A stretch of DNA of 64,000 nucleotides from Candidatus Poribacteria bacterium (GCA_022826805.1 JAJDUH010000005.1:1-64000), one strand, 5' to 3'. Numbered from the stretch's first letter, positions 50,692-60,239 are shown. Numbers and translations: made by a program. The notes: generated by a model from the sequence alone, not told the origin.

Positions 50692-50924
50692 CGTAGGTTG
50701 GGTTGAGCAGTAAAGAACCAAGAACCCTCTTCTTTGTCCAAAAAGCCTGTGTTTCGGTCCGCTACTAATAAAAATAAATAGAACGAAACCCAACAACCCA
50801 ACATCATAGGTGTAATAATGCGTTGGGTTTTACTCATCCTTTTGTGATTTCAAGTTTCTCAACGAACTTCAGGAGTTATGTGCTTTGTAAAATGTTAGCA
50901 GCTTCACGTTCAACCCAACCTACG
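50692..50924. repeat. Two R1 elements in tandem, long-loop type
   Basis: The first element has CGTAGGTTGGGTTGAG (from 50692) paired with GAACGAAACCCAAC (50781-50794). The second has CGTTGGGTTTTACTC (from 50821) paired with CGTTCAACCCAACCTACG (to about 50924). Each spans roughly 100 bp. Together with the R2 fragment they fill the 316-bp gap, in which no gene is seen. Confidence 0.65.
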
Positions 50925-50978
50925 GGTTTAATTTTAACCGGTTGGTGAAAATTGATAACCGAAAATAGAGGATTTTTG

Positions 50979-53900
50979 ATGGATCAGATACAAGCGAAGG
51001 TGCAATCGGAAAAAGGTGGAGTTAACCTGCCTCCGCGGATGAAAGCAGCACTCGAACAGTACCAAAAACGGGTATGGACGATCAAGCTTGCTGAAGGTGC
51101 TCTGGCGGGAATTTTTGGTCTCCTTATTTCATATATCATCGTGTTTTGCTTGGATCGAGTGTTCGATACGCCTACACTTTTGCGAGTACTTATTTTGGTA
51201 GTGGGCATGGTGGGACTGGTGTTTTTCTTGCCCTTGAAGTACTACAATTGGGTTTGGAGACACCGGCAATTAGAGGGTATTGCTCGATTGTTGCAGCACA
51301 AATTTCCGCGTTTTGGGGATCATGTGCTCGGCATCGTGGAATTGGCGCGTGATAGAGCGGATCGGTTATCAAGTCCAACGCTGGTTGAAGCAGCCATGCG
51401 TCAGGTTGATGCTGAGGTCGCAGGGCATAATTTAGCGGACGCGGTTCCCAATCCGCGTCATCGTCGCTGGGCGTGGGCAGCAGCCCTACCGTTGGTGCTG
51501 GTAGTGATCGGATCCGTTGTGATACCGGCACCGAGTCGGAATGCCCTCGCTCGTTGGCTAACTCCTTGGCGTGACGTCGGGCGCTACACCTTTGCGCAAT
51601 TAGAAGGGGACTCGCAGCTGCGCGTAGTGCCGTATGCTGAACCTTTTGATGTCGAAACACGTCTAAAAGAGGATTCTCCGTGGAAACCTGAATCGGGAGC
51701 AGCACAGTACGCCGATCAGGTACCCGTAGTGGTCAAGCGGGAAGGTACAACCTATCGATTCCAATTACCGCCACAGACAGAGAATGGAAGCGTTACACTT
51801 CGGGTAGGAGATGCCAGACGTTTTATTCCGGTTGAACCGAAGTTGCGTCCCGCGCTGACTGAGTTGATTGCCAAGGTCGAGTTGCCTGTCTATTTGCAAC
51901 GCAGTGAGCCACAAGTGGAAGATGTACGCGGCGGAACGCTTCGTTTGCTGAAGGGTAGCACTGCAGTTTTGGAGGCTGCTGCGACACGAGAACTTGCAGA
52001 AGCGACTTTGAACGGTCGTCCGCAACACGTTGCTGGTGTCCGTATGATTACCGCTCCCATCAGTGTAGAAGAACAGACTGAACTCCAACTGGCGTGGCGT
52101 GATCGCTTTGGTCTCGTTGCGCGTGAACCGCAGGTGCTGCGATTAGAGGTACAGGAAGATGAACCGCCGACGGTTAGTTTCAATAAAATAAGAAATAATC
52201 AGATCATCCTCTCCAGTGAGGTGCTCACCTTTGAGATTCAGGCGGGGGACGACTTTGGTGTGAAGCGGGTTGGTTTAGAGTGGGAAGGTATCGCCAATCC
52301 GATCCACAATCCCGAACCTACGAGTGGCGAGAAGATAGTATCATCTGGCGCACCTACTGCAGAGATCATGACGGTTGCTGCGACATTCTCTGCCGAGCGT
52401 GAAAGTGTACGTCCACAGAGCCTACGCTTGCGCGCCTTTGTTGAGGATTATCTGCCGGGTCGTGAACGCGTCCATTCACCCGACCTCGTGCTACATGTAC
52501 TGACTTCGGCAGAACATTTCAGGTGGTTGGTGGGACAGATGGAACTCTGGATGGGTGTGGCACAGGAGGTCCACGACAAGGAAATGCAGTTACACCAAAC
52601 GAATCGTGAACTGCGAGACCTACCGTCCGAAGCCCTTGACGATCCGGCACAGCGCAGAAAAATACAGAATCAGGCGGCTGCGGAGCGCACCAACGCGGTG
52701 AGGCTTGATGGTTTAATTCAACTTGGAGAGGAATTAGTGCAGGAAGCGACAAAGAACAAGGAATTCAATCCTAATCGACTTGAATCGTGGGCGGAGGTTC
52801 TCAAGAAATTAGAAGAGATCGCTGGACAGCGAATGCCTTCTGTCGCTGAGTTGCTTGCCCAAGCCGCTGATGCACCCGGACAACGTAGTGGTCAGCAGGA
52901 GATGGGTGCCAGCAGTCAGCAAGAAGGCTCTTCTCCAGCGACCAGTGATCAACAGTCGGCAGCCGATGGCCGTTTGGAACAGGTGGAGAGGTACGGACCT
53001 GAGAGCAAGAAGCCGCCGGAGGGGGTAGATGAGATTCTGGAAGATCCAAATACACCGGGCGCGGGTGTCAACGTGGATCGAAACAAACAGCCAGATGGTA
53101 AACCCAGTTATGCCCCAGCCAATCCAACTCCGCTTGTCGCTGATGTTGAATCCGGTTTTAATGAGAGTGAGAAGGCACAGCAGGGGGCGCAAGGCGTTGG
53201 CGGTCTGGGAATCCCAACGACTACGCTCAGGGGGAGTGGCAGAAACGATTACGAGGAAGAGACATCTGCATCTCAGACGTCTGAGCTTGTTATACAAGCG
53301 GTCAAAGAACAGCAGGCATTACTGGATGCCTTTGCCGACTTGACAAGTGAAATGAACAAATTACTCACTGGTTTTGAAAATAGTACGTTCGTGAAACGTT
53401 TGAAAGCGGCATCGCGGCGACAGATTGGCATTGCGACAAAGCTGAATAGTCTGGACGGCTTCGGTCTTGAGGGTAGGGCTGTAGAAAATCCGTCCGATCT
53501 GAACCGTTTGGCAGAACAGGAGGTTACTGAGTCTGAGATCACGACTACACTTCTGCAGGACATGACTGCTTATGCGGATCGACAACCGTATCCGGGTTTA
53601 TCACGTGTTCTGTCGGAGATGCAAGACGCTGCCGTTCCGAATCAAATGCAAGACATCGCCGAAGCGATTACTTCCAATTTTGTCGGTGAATCAACCATTG
53701 ATGCGGAATTCTGGGCGGATACATTGGATCGATGGGCAGAGGAGTTAGTGGATCCGCTGGCTGACGGATCAATCCCTCCGGAAGAGATGGTAATGGGGAC
53801 ACTGCCGAACCTACCACCAGAAATCGTCGTGGAAGTGGTGCGCATCATCAATCGCGAGATCCAATTGCGGGAAGAGACCCGGGAACTTGAGCAGGCAAAA

Positions 53901-54374
53901 GAAGCACTCACTGCTGAGGGATACAGTGAGCGGAGTATGGCGTTGTACGATACCCAAGTCACACTTACTGAGGATACCCGCGAGGTGAAGTCCCAAATTA
54001 GCTTCTTGCCTGACGCTCAGACCTCCTTTATCCAGCGGCAACTCAGAAAGGTAAGTCGAGCTGCAGCGGTTATGGAGGAAGTAGAAGAGATCCTTGCCGA
54101 ACCCGATACCGGTCCTAAAGCGATTGCAGCGATAACGGAAGTGATCGAAATTTTGCTTAAAGCAGAGCGTGTTCCGAATGCACCAACGGTAGCGAACGCG
54201 TCGTCAGCCACCGCTTCTGCTTTGATGCGTATTGGTGTTGGAGACGACAGTGATAGTGCCTTTATCGAAAATCGCTCACCTCAGCAGGCGACTGGCAAAG
54301 CGGGGCGCCTGTTACCCGAGGAGTTTCGCCAAGGATTGGACGCTTACTTCGATGCTTTAGAAGGCAAGCAATAG
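50979..54374 (+). CDS. Large DUF4175-like membrane protein of the MoxR/VWA locus
   Basis: An 1131-aa protein. Residues 25-90 hold two membrane helices (LAEGALAGIFGLLISYIIVFCL and LLRVLILVVGMVGLVFFLP) and a third lies near 165-185 (WAWAAALPLVLVVIGSVVIPA). The layout resembles DUF4175-type proteins found with MoxR/Bat genes. The long remainder has beta-rich blocks, then a low-complexity, Gln/Ser/Glu-rich region (about 620-745), and charged helical segments likely to form coiled coils. No catalytic motif is visible. ATG 50979 follows AGAGGA; the frame also opens at TTG 50952 without support. It is probably part of the same membrane complex as the VWA proteins. Confidence 0.8.
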   Translation: MDQIQAKVQSEKGGVNLPPRMKAALEQYQKRVWTIKLAEGALAGIFGLLISYIIVFCLDRVFDTPTLLRVLILVVGMVGLVFFLPLKYYNWVWRHRQLEGIARLLQHKFPRFGDHVLGIVELARDRADRLSSPTLVEAAMRQVDAEVAGHNLADAVPNPRHRRWAWAAALPLVLVVIGSVVIPAPSRNALARWLTPWRDVGRYTFAQLEGDSQLRVVPYAEPFDVETRLKEDSPWKPESGAAQYADQVPVVVKREGTTYRFQLPPQTENGSVTLRVGDARRFIPVEPKLRPALTELIAKVELPVYLQRSEPQVEDVRGGTLRLLKGSTAVLEAAATRELAEATLNGRPQHVAGVRMITAPISVEEQTELQLAWRDRFGLVAREPQVLRLEVQEDEPPTVSFNKIRNNQIILSSEVLTFEIQAGDDFGVKRVGLEWEGIANPIHNPEPTSGEKIVSSGAPTAEIMTVAATFSAERESVRPQSLRLRAFVEDYLPGRERVHSPDLVLHVLTSAEHFRWLVGQMELWMGVAQEVHDKEMQLHQTNRELRDLPSEALDDPAQRRKIQNQAAAERTNAVRLDGLIQLGEELVQEATKNKEFNPNRLESWAEVLKKLEEIAGQRMPSVAELLAQAADAPGQRSGQQEMGASSQQEGSSPATSDQQSAADGRLEQVERYGPESKKPPEGVDEILEDPNTPGAGVNVDRNKQPDGKPSYAPANPTPLVADVESGFNESEKAQQGAQGVGGLGIPTTTLRGSGRNDYEEETSASQTSELVIQAVKEQQALLDAFADLTSEMNKLLTGFENSTFVKRLKAASRRQIGIATKLNSLDGFGLEGRAVENPSDLNRLAEQEVTESEITTTLLQDMTAYADRQPYPGLSRVLSEMQDAAVPNQMQDIAEAITSNFVGESTIDAEFWADTLDRWAEELVDPLADGSIPPEEMVMGTLPNLPPEIVVEVVRIINREIQLREETRELEQAKEALTAEGYSERSMALYDTQVTLTEDTREVKSQISFLPDAQTSFIQRQLRKVSRAAAVMEEVEEILAEPDTGPKAIAAITEVIEILLKAERVPNAPTVANASSATASALMRIGVGDDSDSAFIENRSPQQATGKAGRLLPEEFRQGLDAYFDALEGKQ

Positions 54375-54410
54375 ATGGATAACGTTCCGTAAAACAGAAA
54401 GGAGAAATTG

Positions 54411-55358
54411 ATGACAGATAACCGAAAAGACCCTATTCCATTCGAGGTATTCGCCAGTTTCAAGCGGATTGAGACGGGCAACCCAATTATTTCTCTGCCG
54501 CCACCGCTCTGGGCAGCAGCGACCCATGCTATTATCGTTGATGGGACGGTACACTACATCTGGTGTAAACGTGATCTTGGCGTTCGCTGGTTGATAATGC
54601 ACGCCACGGCACCTATGAGTGACCTCACCGATATCACACAGGATACGCGTAACCCTGTTCTTGAGCCGGCAGCGGCGGGTTTTGATGATACAGCTGTTGA
54701 GTACCCGTTTCCGTTCTTAAATCCTGCTGACGGCAAGTATTATATGTACTATCGGGGCAAAGGAAAAACGACACCTGAACAGACGGGTTTGCTTGTGAGT
54801 GATGGAGACCTTGGCGAATGGCGGCGCGTTCAACTCACGCCTGTGATTCCTGCCGATACCGAACACGAAAGACATGGTGCAAGTCACCCTTCGGTTGCAG
54901 TAGTGGGTGACACGATTCACATTGTTTATACCGCGAAGGCGACAGCGTCGTTTGGAGAGGGGTTAACGATGTGCCATGCGACCGCAGCGACAAGCGATCC
55001 GGCGTCGGTTACAAAGAATCCCGCCAATCCTGTCTTCACGGGTAGCGGAGAGGCATGGGACAGTCAATCCGTTCGTGAAACCGAATTGTTCAAGGATTCA
55101 GAATATTTCCATATTCTCTATGGTGGATTCGACGGTGAAGTCTGGCGTATCGGACATGTGCGGACTCGTGATTTCCAAACCTTCGAGCCGAACCCTTACA
55201 ACCCTATATTTACGCCGTCGGACGACCCTGATGCCTTTGATTGCGATGGTGTGCTGACGGGTCAGGTCCTTGAGATTGGTGATACCTACGTCATGCTCTA
55301 CGCCGGCAAGAAAGGTCAGGAGTGGCAGACGGGTTTGGCTACAATTCAAGAGGATTAG
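54411..55358 (+). CDS. Five-bladed beta-propeller glycosidase-like protein (GH43/GH130 type)
   Basis: A 315-aa protein without a signal peptide. The repeating blade pattern includes WAAATHAIIVDGTVHYIWC, EYPFPFLNPADGKYYMYYRG, GASHPSVAVVGDTIHIVYTA, RETELFKDSEYFHILYGG and QVLEIGDTYVMLYAG. This matches five-bladed propellers of the GH43/GH32/GH130 kind, which cleave or phosphorylyse glycosides. The catalytic acids cannot be assigned with confidence; Asp/Glu at DDTAVEYP and SVRETELF are candidates. AAAGGAG lies before ATG 54411 (a TTG just upstream is less likely). It follows the DUF4175-like gene by 36 nt but is unrelated to it in function as far as can be seen. Confidence 0.75.
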   Translation: MTDNRKDPIPFEVFASFKRIETGNPIISLPPPLWAAATHAIIVDGTVHYIWCKRDLGVRWLIMHATAPMSDLTDITQDTRNPVLEPAAAGFDDTAVEYPFPFLNPADGKYYMYYRGKGKTTPEQTGLLVSDGDLGEWRRVQLTPVIPADTEHERHGASHPSVAVVGDTIHIVYTAKATASFGEGLTMCHATAATSDPASVTKNPANPVFTGSGEAWDSQSVRETELFKDSEYFHILYGGFDGEVWRIGHVRTRDFQTFEPNPYNPIFTPSDDPDAFDCDGVLTGQVLEIGDTYVMLYAGKKGQEWQTGLATIQED

Positions 55359-55439
55359 ATGCGTTGTTTATTTGTTGGTGATGGCTTAACAAAATATTTT
55401 TTTTTCACGAAATGTAACGTTTGGCGAAAAAATGTGTCT

Positions 55440-55481
55440 TTATATAGTGACACGGCATCATTATATAGTGACACGGCATCA
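55440..55481. repeat. Exact 21-bp tandem duplication
   Basis: Segments 55440-55460 and 55461-55481 are identical (TTATATAGTGACACGGCATC plus A). They are non-coding, upstream of the lipoprotein gene. No function is seen. Confidence 0.9.
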
Positions 55482-55542
55482 TTGAATTGTGTGAACTGTT
55501 TTGTAGGCAATCCGACGTGAGGGACGTTTGGGGAACTCATAC

Positions 55543-56352
55543 GTGACTAATTTTTGTCCTTATATTTTCTGTTTATTTGTTATTGTTTCATGTATAGGAT
55601 GCGATGAAATTTCCGAGGATGAGGTTTACTTCCCTGGAGCAGGGATTGAAAACGTCTGTATTTCCGAAGATAGACCGGCTGAAGTTCTCATTATTGTCAG
55701 TGGACTCGGTGGAACGGGATGTGGATACACACCTTTCAAAAATGTATATGCTGATCGGGTAGGAAATACGATCTCCCTCAAACCAACGGTAATCAAGAGC
55801 AATAATGGTGGTCTGGGCTATACAACATGCTCAGGTATCATCGAGTATTACGGAGAAGCCACCATCACGGGTCTCGACGTCGGTGAATATGAACTTACGT
55901 CTAACGATCGCGAACGCTTGCGGCTGCGGATCGAAAAGAAAACAGCCTCTGTCCTCCTAAGACTCTACGTAACAAACATTACGGTTGAGATGAAAACGTC
56001 CGAGGGGAGTAAACGCTTTGATGCTTTCCCAGTACCTGGGATTGCTGTGCCAGATCCTTTGATAGAGACAGATGAACCTGTTCAGGTTACAATTGGTGTG
56101 AAAGGATACTTTCTCTTCGGTTCTCACATTGAAGATCCGTCGGAAATAACGTCCATAAAACGAGAAGCCGAAGATATTACAGTGGATATATCCGGTGAAG
56201 TCCCAATTACCAACTGTATGCAAGATATAAATCTTATCGGAGGACCACAGTACGACACTGAAATCGATCTCGGTATATTTGCAGCGGGTGATTATCGCGT
56301 GAACGTTGATCGAAATGAAGTTCGGTTTTCTATACGTCCCGATGTTCGTTGA
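55543..56352 (+). CDS. Lipoprotein of unknown function (paralogue 1)
   Basis: A 269-aa exported protein with a short hydrophobic N-terminus ending in lipobox-like IVSCIGC, then a beta-rich body with no known domain. It is related to the protein at 60262-61164: both have YGE-(A/V)-T-(I/V)-x-x-L-x-VGEY, R-x-R-(I)-E after it, and near the end (D/N)TE-(I/V)-x-LG-(I/V)-F-(A/S)-AG. Several Cys pairs (GCGY, TTCSG, TNCMQ) suggest disulfides. The start is uncertain: GTG 55543 has GGGGAA upstream, while the frame also opens at TTG 55528. It precedes the metalloprotease gene. Confidence 0.65.
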   Translation: MTNFCPYIFCLFVIVSCIGCDEISEDEVYFPGAGIENVCISEDRPAEVLIIVSGLGGTGCGYTPFKNVYADRVGNTISLKPTVIKSNNGGLGYTTCSGIIEYYGEATITGLDVGEYELTSNDRERLRLRIEKKTASVLLRLYVTNITVEMKTSEGSKRFDAFPVPGIAVPDPLIETDEPVQVTIGVKGYFLFGSHIEDPSEITSIKREAEDITVDISGEVPITNCMQDINLIGGPQYDTEIDLGIFAAGDYRVNVDRNEVRFSIRPDVR

Positions 56353-56560
56353 AAAAAGATCAAGAAGCCAGAACAGACGCACAGCCAACAAAAAGAAGCG
56401 CTTTTTAGGAAGTTAACCCCCTCAATTCCCCGATCAGGGGACGTTCCGAGAAAATACGGCTGTCCTAAGTCTTTATCAAACTCACGTTTACTGTTGTTTC
56501 AATTTAGATGGGTCTTAGAAAAGATAATAGCCCCGACCTTTACCACGCTCAGGAGGATAT

Positions 56561-59011
56561 ATGAGAATAACGAAAATATGTTCCATTCTCACGACTTTGA
56601 TGATTTTACACTGCTGTGCGTTTGCGTTACTGCTACCGATCCAGACAACGACCGCTCAGTTTGAAGATGTTCCATTGGTAGACGTTGCGTTTGATACGGC
56701 GAATGTTCCTGAACCTGTTCCGCCCCCTGATGTTGTTCGTAACTTCTTTGAACTGGATCCTTTTTATAAACAGTGGATTGATGTCCGCGGTTTCCCTGTT
56801 TTAGCATCGGCACAGGTCAATCCGTATGCGATAAAGGAAGCCGCATGGCTTATTGGACAGATGATTGGTCACCGTCGGGATGTGCTACGTGCGATGGCAG
56901 CAAACAAAGCCCGTTTTTCTGTGATAGGACATACCGAAATCATAACAGAGATTCCGGAATATCGCAGCGATCCGCGCCCCGATTTTCTTGTGTTCCGTGA
57001 ACGGGGGTGGGGAGGCACCGAGGGAGCAACAGTGAGTTCTTCTGATGAAAATATTCTGGGCTATCCAGGTTCCTACGGTGGAACATACAGTGTCCTGATT
57101 CATGAGTTTGCACACGGTATACATCTTCTTGGATTAAATACGCTCGATCCGACGTTTGATGAGCGACTTCGCAGAACCTACGAAGCAGCAATGAAAAAGG
57201 GGTTGTGGCAAGGTACCTACGCTTCTTCTGATAGAAGAGAATACTGGGCTGAGGCGACACAGTCTTGGTTTCATCCTAACGGTCCTGGTAGTTTCAGTCG
57301 CTTTGGTAAGACCCGCCAGGCGTTGAAACGCTACGACCCGAAGCTCGCGGCGTTGCTTGCGGAGGTTTATGGAGATCGTGAATGGCGATACACCCCGGTT
57401 GCGACTCGAATCCATCTACCGCATCTTCAGGGATTCGATCCACAGGCTTCTCCTATTTTTGAAGGATTTCCTGAATTGGAAGCAGTCTATCGGCAATTGC
57501 GGGATCCCAACAGTGATGGTGAAGGGGCATGGGTGAACTTGCAGTCTTATCGTCCGAATCAATTGCCGCGTCTCGCGCACTCAAATGTTCACGGAGGATG
57601 GACGACGGTCGTTTTTGTGAACTTCAGCCGAGCCGATGTCCTCGTCTATTGGGTGCAGCCTGATGGCACGGAAGGCTATTGGACACGTGTCCCGCCCGGT
57701 TATATTCGTGGTACACCCAGTAGGATAAATGAAATATGGTTGGTCAAAGATGCCAATGGCAGAAACCTCGCAGTGTTCCAAGCCGAAGAGAAAACGGGAC
57801 GCGCCGGAGTTGGGGCATCACCTCACAAGCCGACGCGGGGCGTCCGGGGAGATTCGCAACCCCAGGTCCTGGTTGATGCCTTCCAACGTCCACCGATGTA
57901 TTGGATAGATACATCCGCAGGCACGCTCCATCGCCTCATCGGTGATACCGTAGAAAACCTGCTACCAAGCGTCCAAAACGCGACCAACCTCGCCGTGGAT
58001 ATGGATGGCGGTAAACTGTATTGGACAGAGAAAACGGGCAATAAGACTGGTAGAATCCGATGCGCAACCCTCAATGGCACGAACGTCCGACTCGTCAAAG
58101 ACTTAACAAGTGTCCCTCAAAGTATTGCTGTTGACCTTGCGAATGACAAACTCTACGTGACGAATTCTTGGGGCAAAGTCCAACGACTCAACGTCGACGG
58201 CTCAAATTTTGAACCGAGCCTCATCACAGAGTTAGAGGCACCAGATCATATTGCTTTGGGTGTCGCAAGTCATAAGATTTATTGGACAGAGGGAGAAAAT
58301 CGCATCTGGCGTGCAAACCTGGACGGATCAAATCCCGAAGCACTCGTAACGAACTTAGCACCGATCGGCGGTATCGCGATTGCGGATGGTAAACTTTACT
58401 GGACAGAACGGATTGGCAAAAGTGAAGGTAGCATCCAACATGCTAACCTTGATGGCACAAAAATTCAGGGACTTGTTCGATTAGGAAGCATCCCTCTTGG
58501 GATCACTGTAGACCCTATCGGACGCAAGTTATATTGGACAAGCTTGAAGGGGAGAATCCAATGTGTTAACCTCGACGGCTCAAACTTCAAAACCCTTGTT
58601 GTTGGATTAGGTAGACCCGCTGGCATCACCTTACCAGCGCGAGAGATTCATAGACCGAAAGTCGTGAAAATTTCCGATCCGGCAGCAGCACCGAGCCATA
58701 TCCGTTTTGCGCCGCCGGAGGAGACACAAGTGCTCTCAAACTTCCCAAATCCGTTCAACCCAGAAACGTGGATTCCTTATGAGTTGGCGATGGATACGGA
58801 TGTGAAGATCACGATATACAACACGCAAGGGGTTGTGGTCCGGACGTTGACCCTTGGGCATCAGTCGGCAGGCTACTACACGGGGCGGGCGCGTGCGGCG
58901 TATTGGGATGGTCGTAATACTGTTGGCGAACAGGTCGCCAGTGGCGTCTATTTCTATACCTTTACGGCAGATGAGTTTACCGCGACCCGTAAGATGTTGA
59001 TACGGAAATAA
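56561..59011 (+). CDS. Secreted zinc-metalloprotease / VHL-beta / YWTD-propeller protein with C-terminal sorting-type domain
   Basis: An 816-aa exported protein (signal peptide to about residue 32). Domain order: a zinc-peptidase-like region with HEFAH (181-185) in LIHEFAHGIHLLGL and a likely third ligand E231 in REYWAEATQSWF; a domain at about 338-412 (TTVVFVNFSRADVLVYWVQP ... WLVKDANGRNLAVF) that reads like the von Hippel-Lindau beta domain; a six-bladed LDL-receptor-type propeller (about 447-690) with repeated (L/I)YWTE and NLDGSN units; and a C-terminal domain (725-816) starting LSNFPNPFNPETWIPYEL, the FlgD-like/T9SS-type sorting domain. AGGAGG precedes the ATG. The substrate is unknown; a processing or attachment role at the cell surface is plausible. 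Confidence 0.82.
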   Translation: MRITKICSILTTLMILHCCAFALLLPIQTTTAQFEDVPLVDVAFDTANVPEPVPPPDVVRNFFELDPFYKQWIDVRGFPVLASAQVNPYAIKEAAWLIGQMIGHRRDVLRAMAANKARFSVIGHTEIITEIPEYRSDPRPDFLVFRERGWGGTEGATVSSSDENILGYPGSYGGTYSVLIHEFAHGIHLLGLNTLDPTFDERLRRTYEAAMKKGLWQGTYASSDRREYWAEATQSWFHPNGPGSFSRFGKTRQALKRYDPKLAALLAEVYGDREWRYTPVATRIHLPHLQGFDPQASPIFEGFPELEAVYRQLRDPNSDGEGAWVNLQSYRPNQLPRLAHSNVHGGWTTVVFVNFSRADVLVYWVQPDGTEGYWTRVPPGYIRGTPSRINEIWLVKDANGRNLAVFQAEEKTGRAGVGASPHKPTRGVRGDSQPQVLVDAFQRPPMYWIDTSAGTLHRLIGDTVENLLPSVQNATNLAVDMDGGKLYWTEKTGNKTGRIRCATLNGTNVRLVKDLTSVPQSIAVDLANDKLYVTNSWGKVQRLNVDGSNFEPSLITELEAPDHIALGVASHKIYWTEGENRIWRANLDGSNPEALVTNLAPIGGIAIADGKLYWTERIGKSEGSIQHANLDGTKIQGLVRLGSIPLGITVDPIGRKLYWTSLKGRIQCVNLDGSNFKTLVVGLGRPAGITLPAREIHRPKVVKISDPAAAPSHIRFAPPEETQVLSNFPNPFNPETWIPYELAMDTDVKITIYNTQGVVVRTLTLGHQSAGYYTGRARAAYWDGRNTVGEQVASGVYFYTFTADEFTATRKMLIRK

Positions 59012-59026
59012 AGGAAACCTTTTTCA

Positions 59027-59791
59027 ATGAAAAGATTTGGTATGGTAAAACACCTCCTGCTGTGCGTTCTGCTCGTCTCTGCAGTGTCTCATCGGGTTCA
59101 AAGTGAGATGTTTACCGAGCGCGGGGTGGTGGACATTCCGACGGGCAACATCCTCAGCCATGGAAACTTTGGCGCAGGTGTTTTTATCGGTTACCCGCGC
59201 TTTGAACACAATTCGGCGCGCTACCGATGCGATGCTGTGGCGTTTCGTTTCAACTTCGGGGTGTTCGATCGGGTTGAAGTTGGACTTCGGTATTTATCAA
59301 ATTCAGAAGGTAGACCGTCTGCTGTGCGTTCTGCCAACCTAAAAATCCAACTCTTAAAAGAGCAGGAATCCGAGAGATTTCCGTCTGTAGCGATAGGTGT
59401 TGAAAACCTCAGCGACAGGAAGGTTTACGTTCCGGATCCTACGCACGGCAGAATCGTCGAAGTTGGCATATATCATCCCGCCGATTATGAACCGGATCCC
59501 GCCCCTTCAACGTTTCTGGCGATCAGTAAAACGCTTCGCCGCCAATATTCTGTGCATTTGGGGGTTGCCTCAGGTGGAGAGAGCAGGATGTTCGTTGGGC
59601 TGAGCAAAGAATTTCAACCGGCTTTTGCGAGAGGCGACATCACAATAAACTTCGAAGCTAATGGTGAATTGATAAATACAGGCATATACTATGCGATGTC
59701 AAGCGGACTTCAAATCGCGCTCGGTATTGCGAATGTGAGCTATCCACAGAGATTACGCTATCTCGCAGCGGTTTCTTGGAGCAACGAGTAA
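59027..59791 (+). CDS. Predicted outer-membrane beta-barrel-like protein
   Basis: A 254-aa exported protein with signal peptide VKHLLLCVLLVSAVSHRVQS. The mature part has alternating hydrophobic strands: FTERGVVDIPTGNILSHGNFGAGVFIGY, AVAFRFNFGVFDRVEVGLRYL, SVAIGVENLS, YSVHLGVASGGESRMFVGLS, ITINFEANGELINTGIYYAM and QIALGIANVSYPQRLRYLAAVSW. This strand pattern with amphipathic character fits a small outer-membrane barrel. The family is not recognised. It starts 15 nt after the protease/VHL/YWTD gene with ribosome binding site AAAGGAAA, so the two are very likely in one operon. Confidence 0.65.
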   Translation: MKRFGMVKHLLLCVLLVSAVSHRVQSEMFTERGVVDIPTGNILSHGNFGAGVFIGYPRFEHNSARYRCDAVAFRFNFGVFDRVEVGLRYLSNSEGRPSAVRSANLKIQLLKEQESERFPSVAIGVENLSDRKVYVPDPTHGRIVEVGIYHPADYEPDPAPSTFLAISKTLRRQYSVHLGVASGGESRMFVGLSKEFQPAFARGDITINFEANGELINTGIYYAMSSGLQIALGIANVSYPQRLRYLAAVSWSNE

Positions 59792-59804
59792 CGACTTAAA
59801 CAGA

Positions 59805-60239
59805 ATGATGTTAAGACAGAAACGATTTATGAGGCAGTGTCGTCGGAAACTTCTTAAACAGAACCCCGATATGGAGTTGGATATTGAGGTTGTCGGTGTA
59901 AGAGCAGCCACGACAGCAGTAGCGGCGAGACCTACCGAAACCGCACTGCTTGCGAACTACCCCAACCCGTTCAACCCGGAGACGTGGATCCCATATCAGT
60001 TAGCGACGGATACGGATGTGCAGATCACAATATACAATGCCCAAGGTGGGGTCGTTCGGGTCTTAACCTTCGGACAGCAATCGACGGCTTACTACACAGG
60101 GCGCGGGCGTGCAGCGTATTGGGATGGGCGCAACGCGCTTGGTGAACCTGTTGCCAGTGGTATCTATTTCTATCAGTTAGAAACGGACGCAATATCGTCG
60201 ATACGCAAGATGATCATTTTGAAGGAGGACTCAATATAA
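59805..60239 (+). CDS. Orphan C-terminal sorting-type (FNPETWIPY) domain protein
   Basis: A 144-aa protein. Residues 50-144 are a complete copy of the C-terminal domain of the protease at 56561-59011: LLANYPNPFNPETWIPYQLA, DVQITIYNAQGGVVRVLTFG, YYTGRGRAAYWDGRNALGEP, ASGIYFYQLETD and RKMIILK. The first 45 residues are basic (MMLRQKRFMRQCRRKLLKQN) and have no signal peptide, so it cannot be exported by the usual route as read. It may be the leftover end of a lost gene, or a spare sorting domain. It starts 13 nt after the barrel-like gene, within the same presumed operon. Confidence 0.75.
   Translation: MMLRQKRFMRQCRRKLLKQNPDMELDIEVVGVRAATTAVAARPTETALLANYPNPFNPETWIPYQLATDTDVQITIYNAQGGVVRVLTFGQQSTAYYTGRGRAAYWDGRNALGEPVASGIYFYQLETDAISSIRKMIILKEDSI

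Noticed and set aside
52809..53297. 162-codon open frame antisense to the DUF4175-like gene
   Set aside because: It lies opposite a low-complexity coding region, which often leaves the opposite strand open. It has no start signal.
55440..55481. 21-bp direct repeat considered as a CRISPR remnant or attachment site
   Set aside because: The two copies abut with no spacer, and no integrase or tRNA end is nearby. It is a simple tandem duplication.
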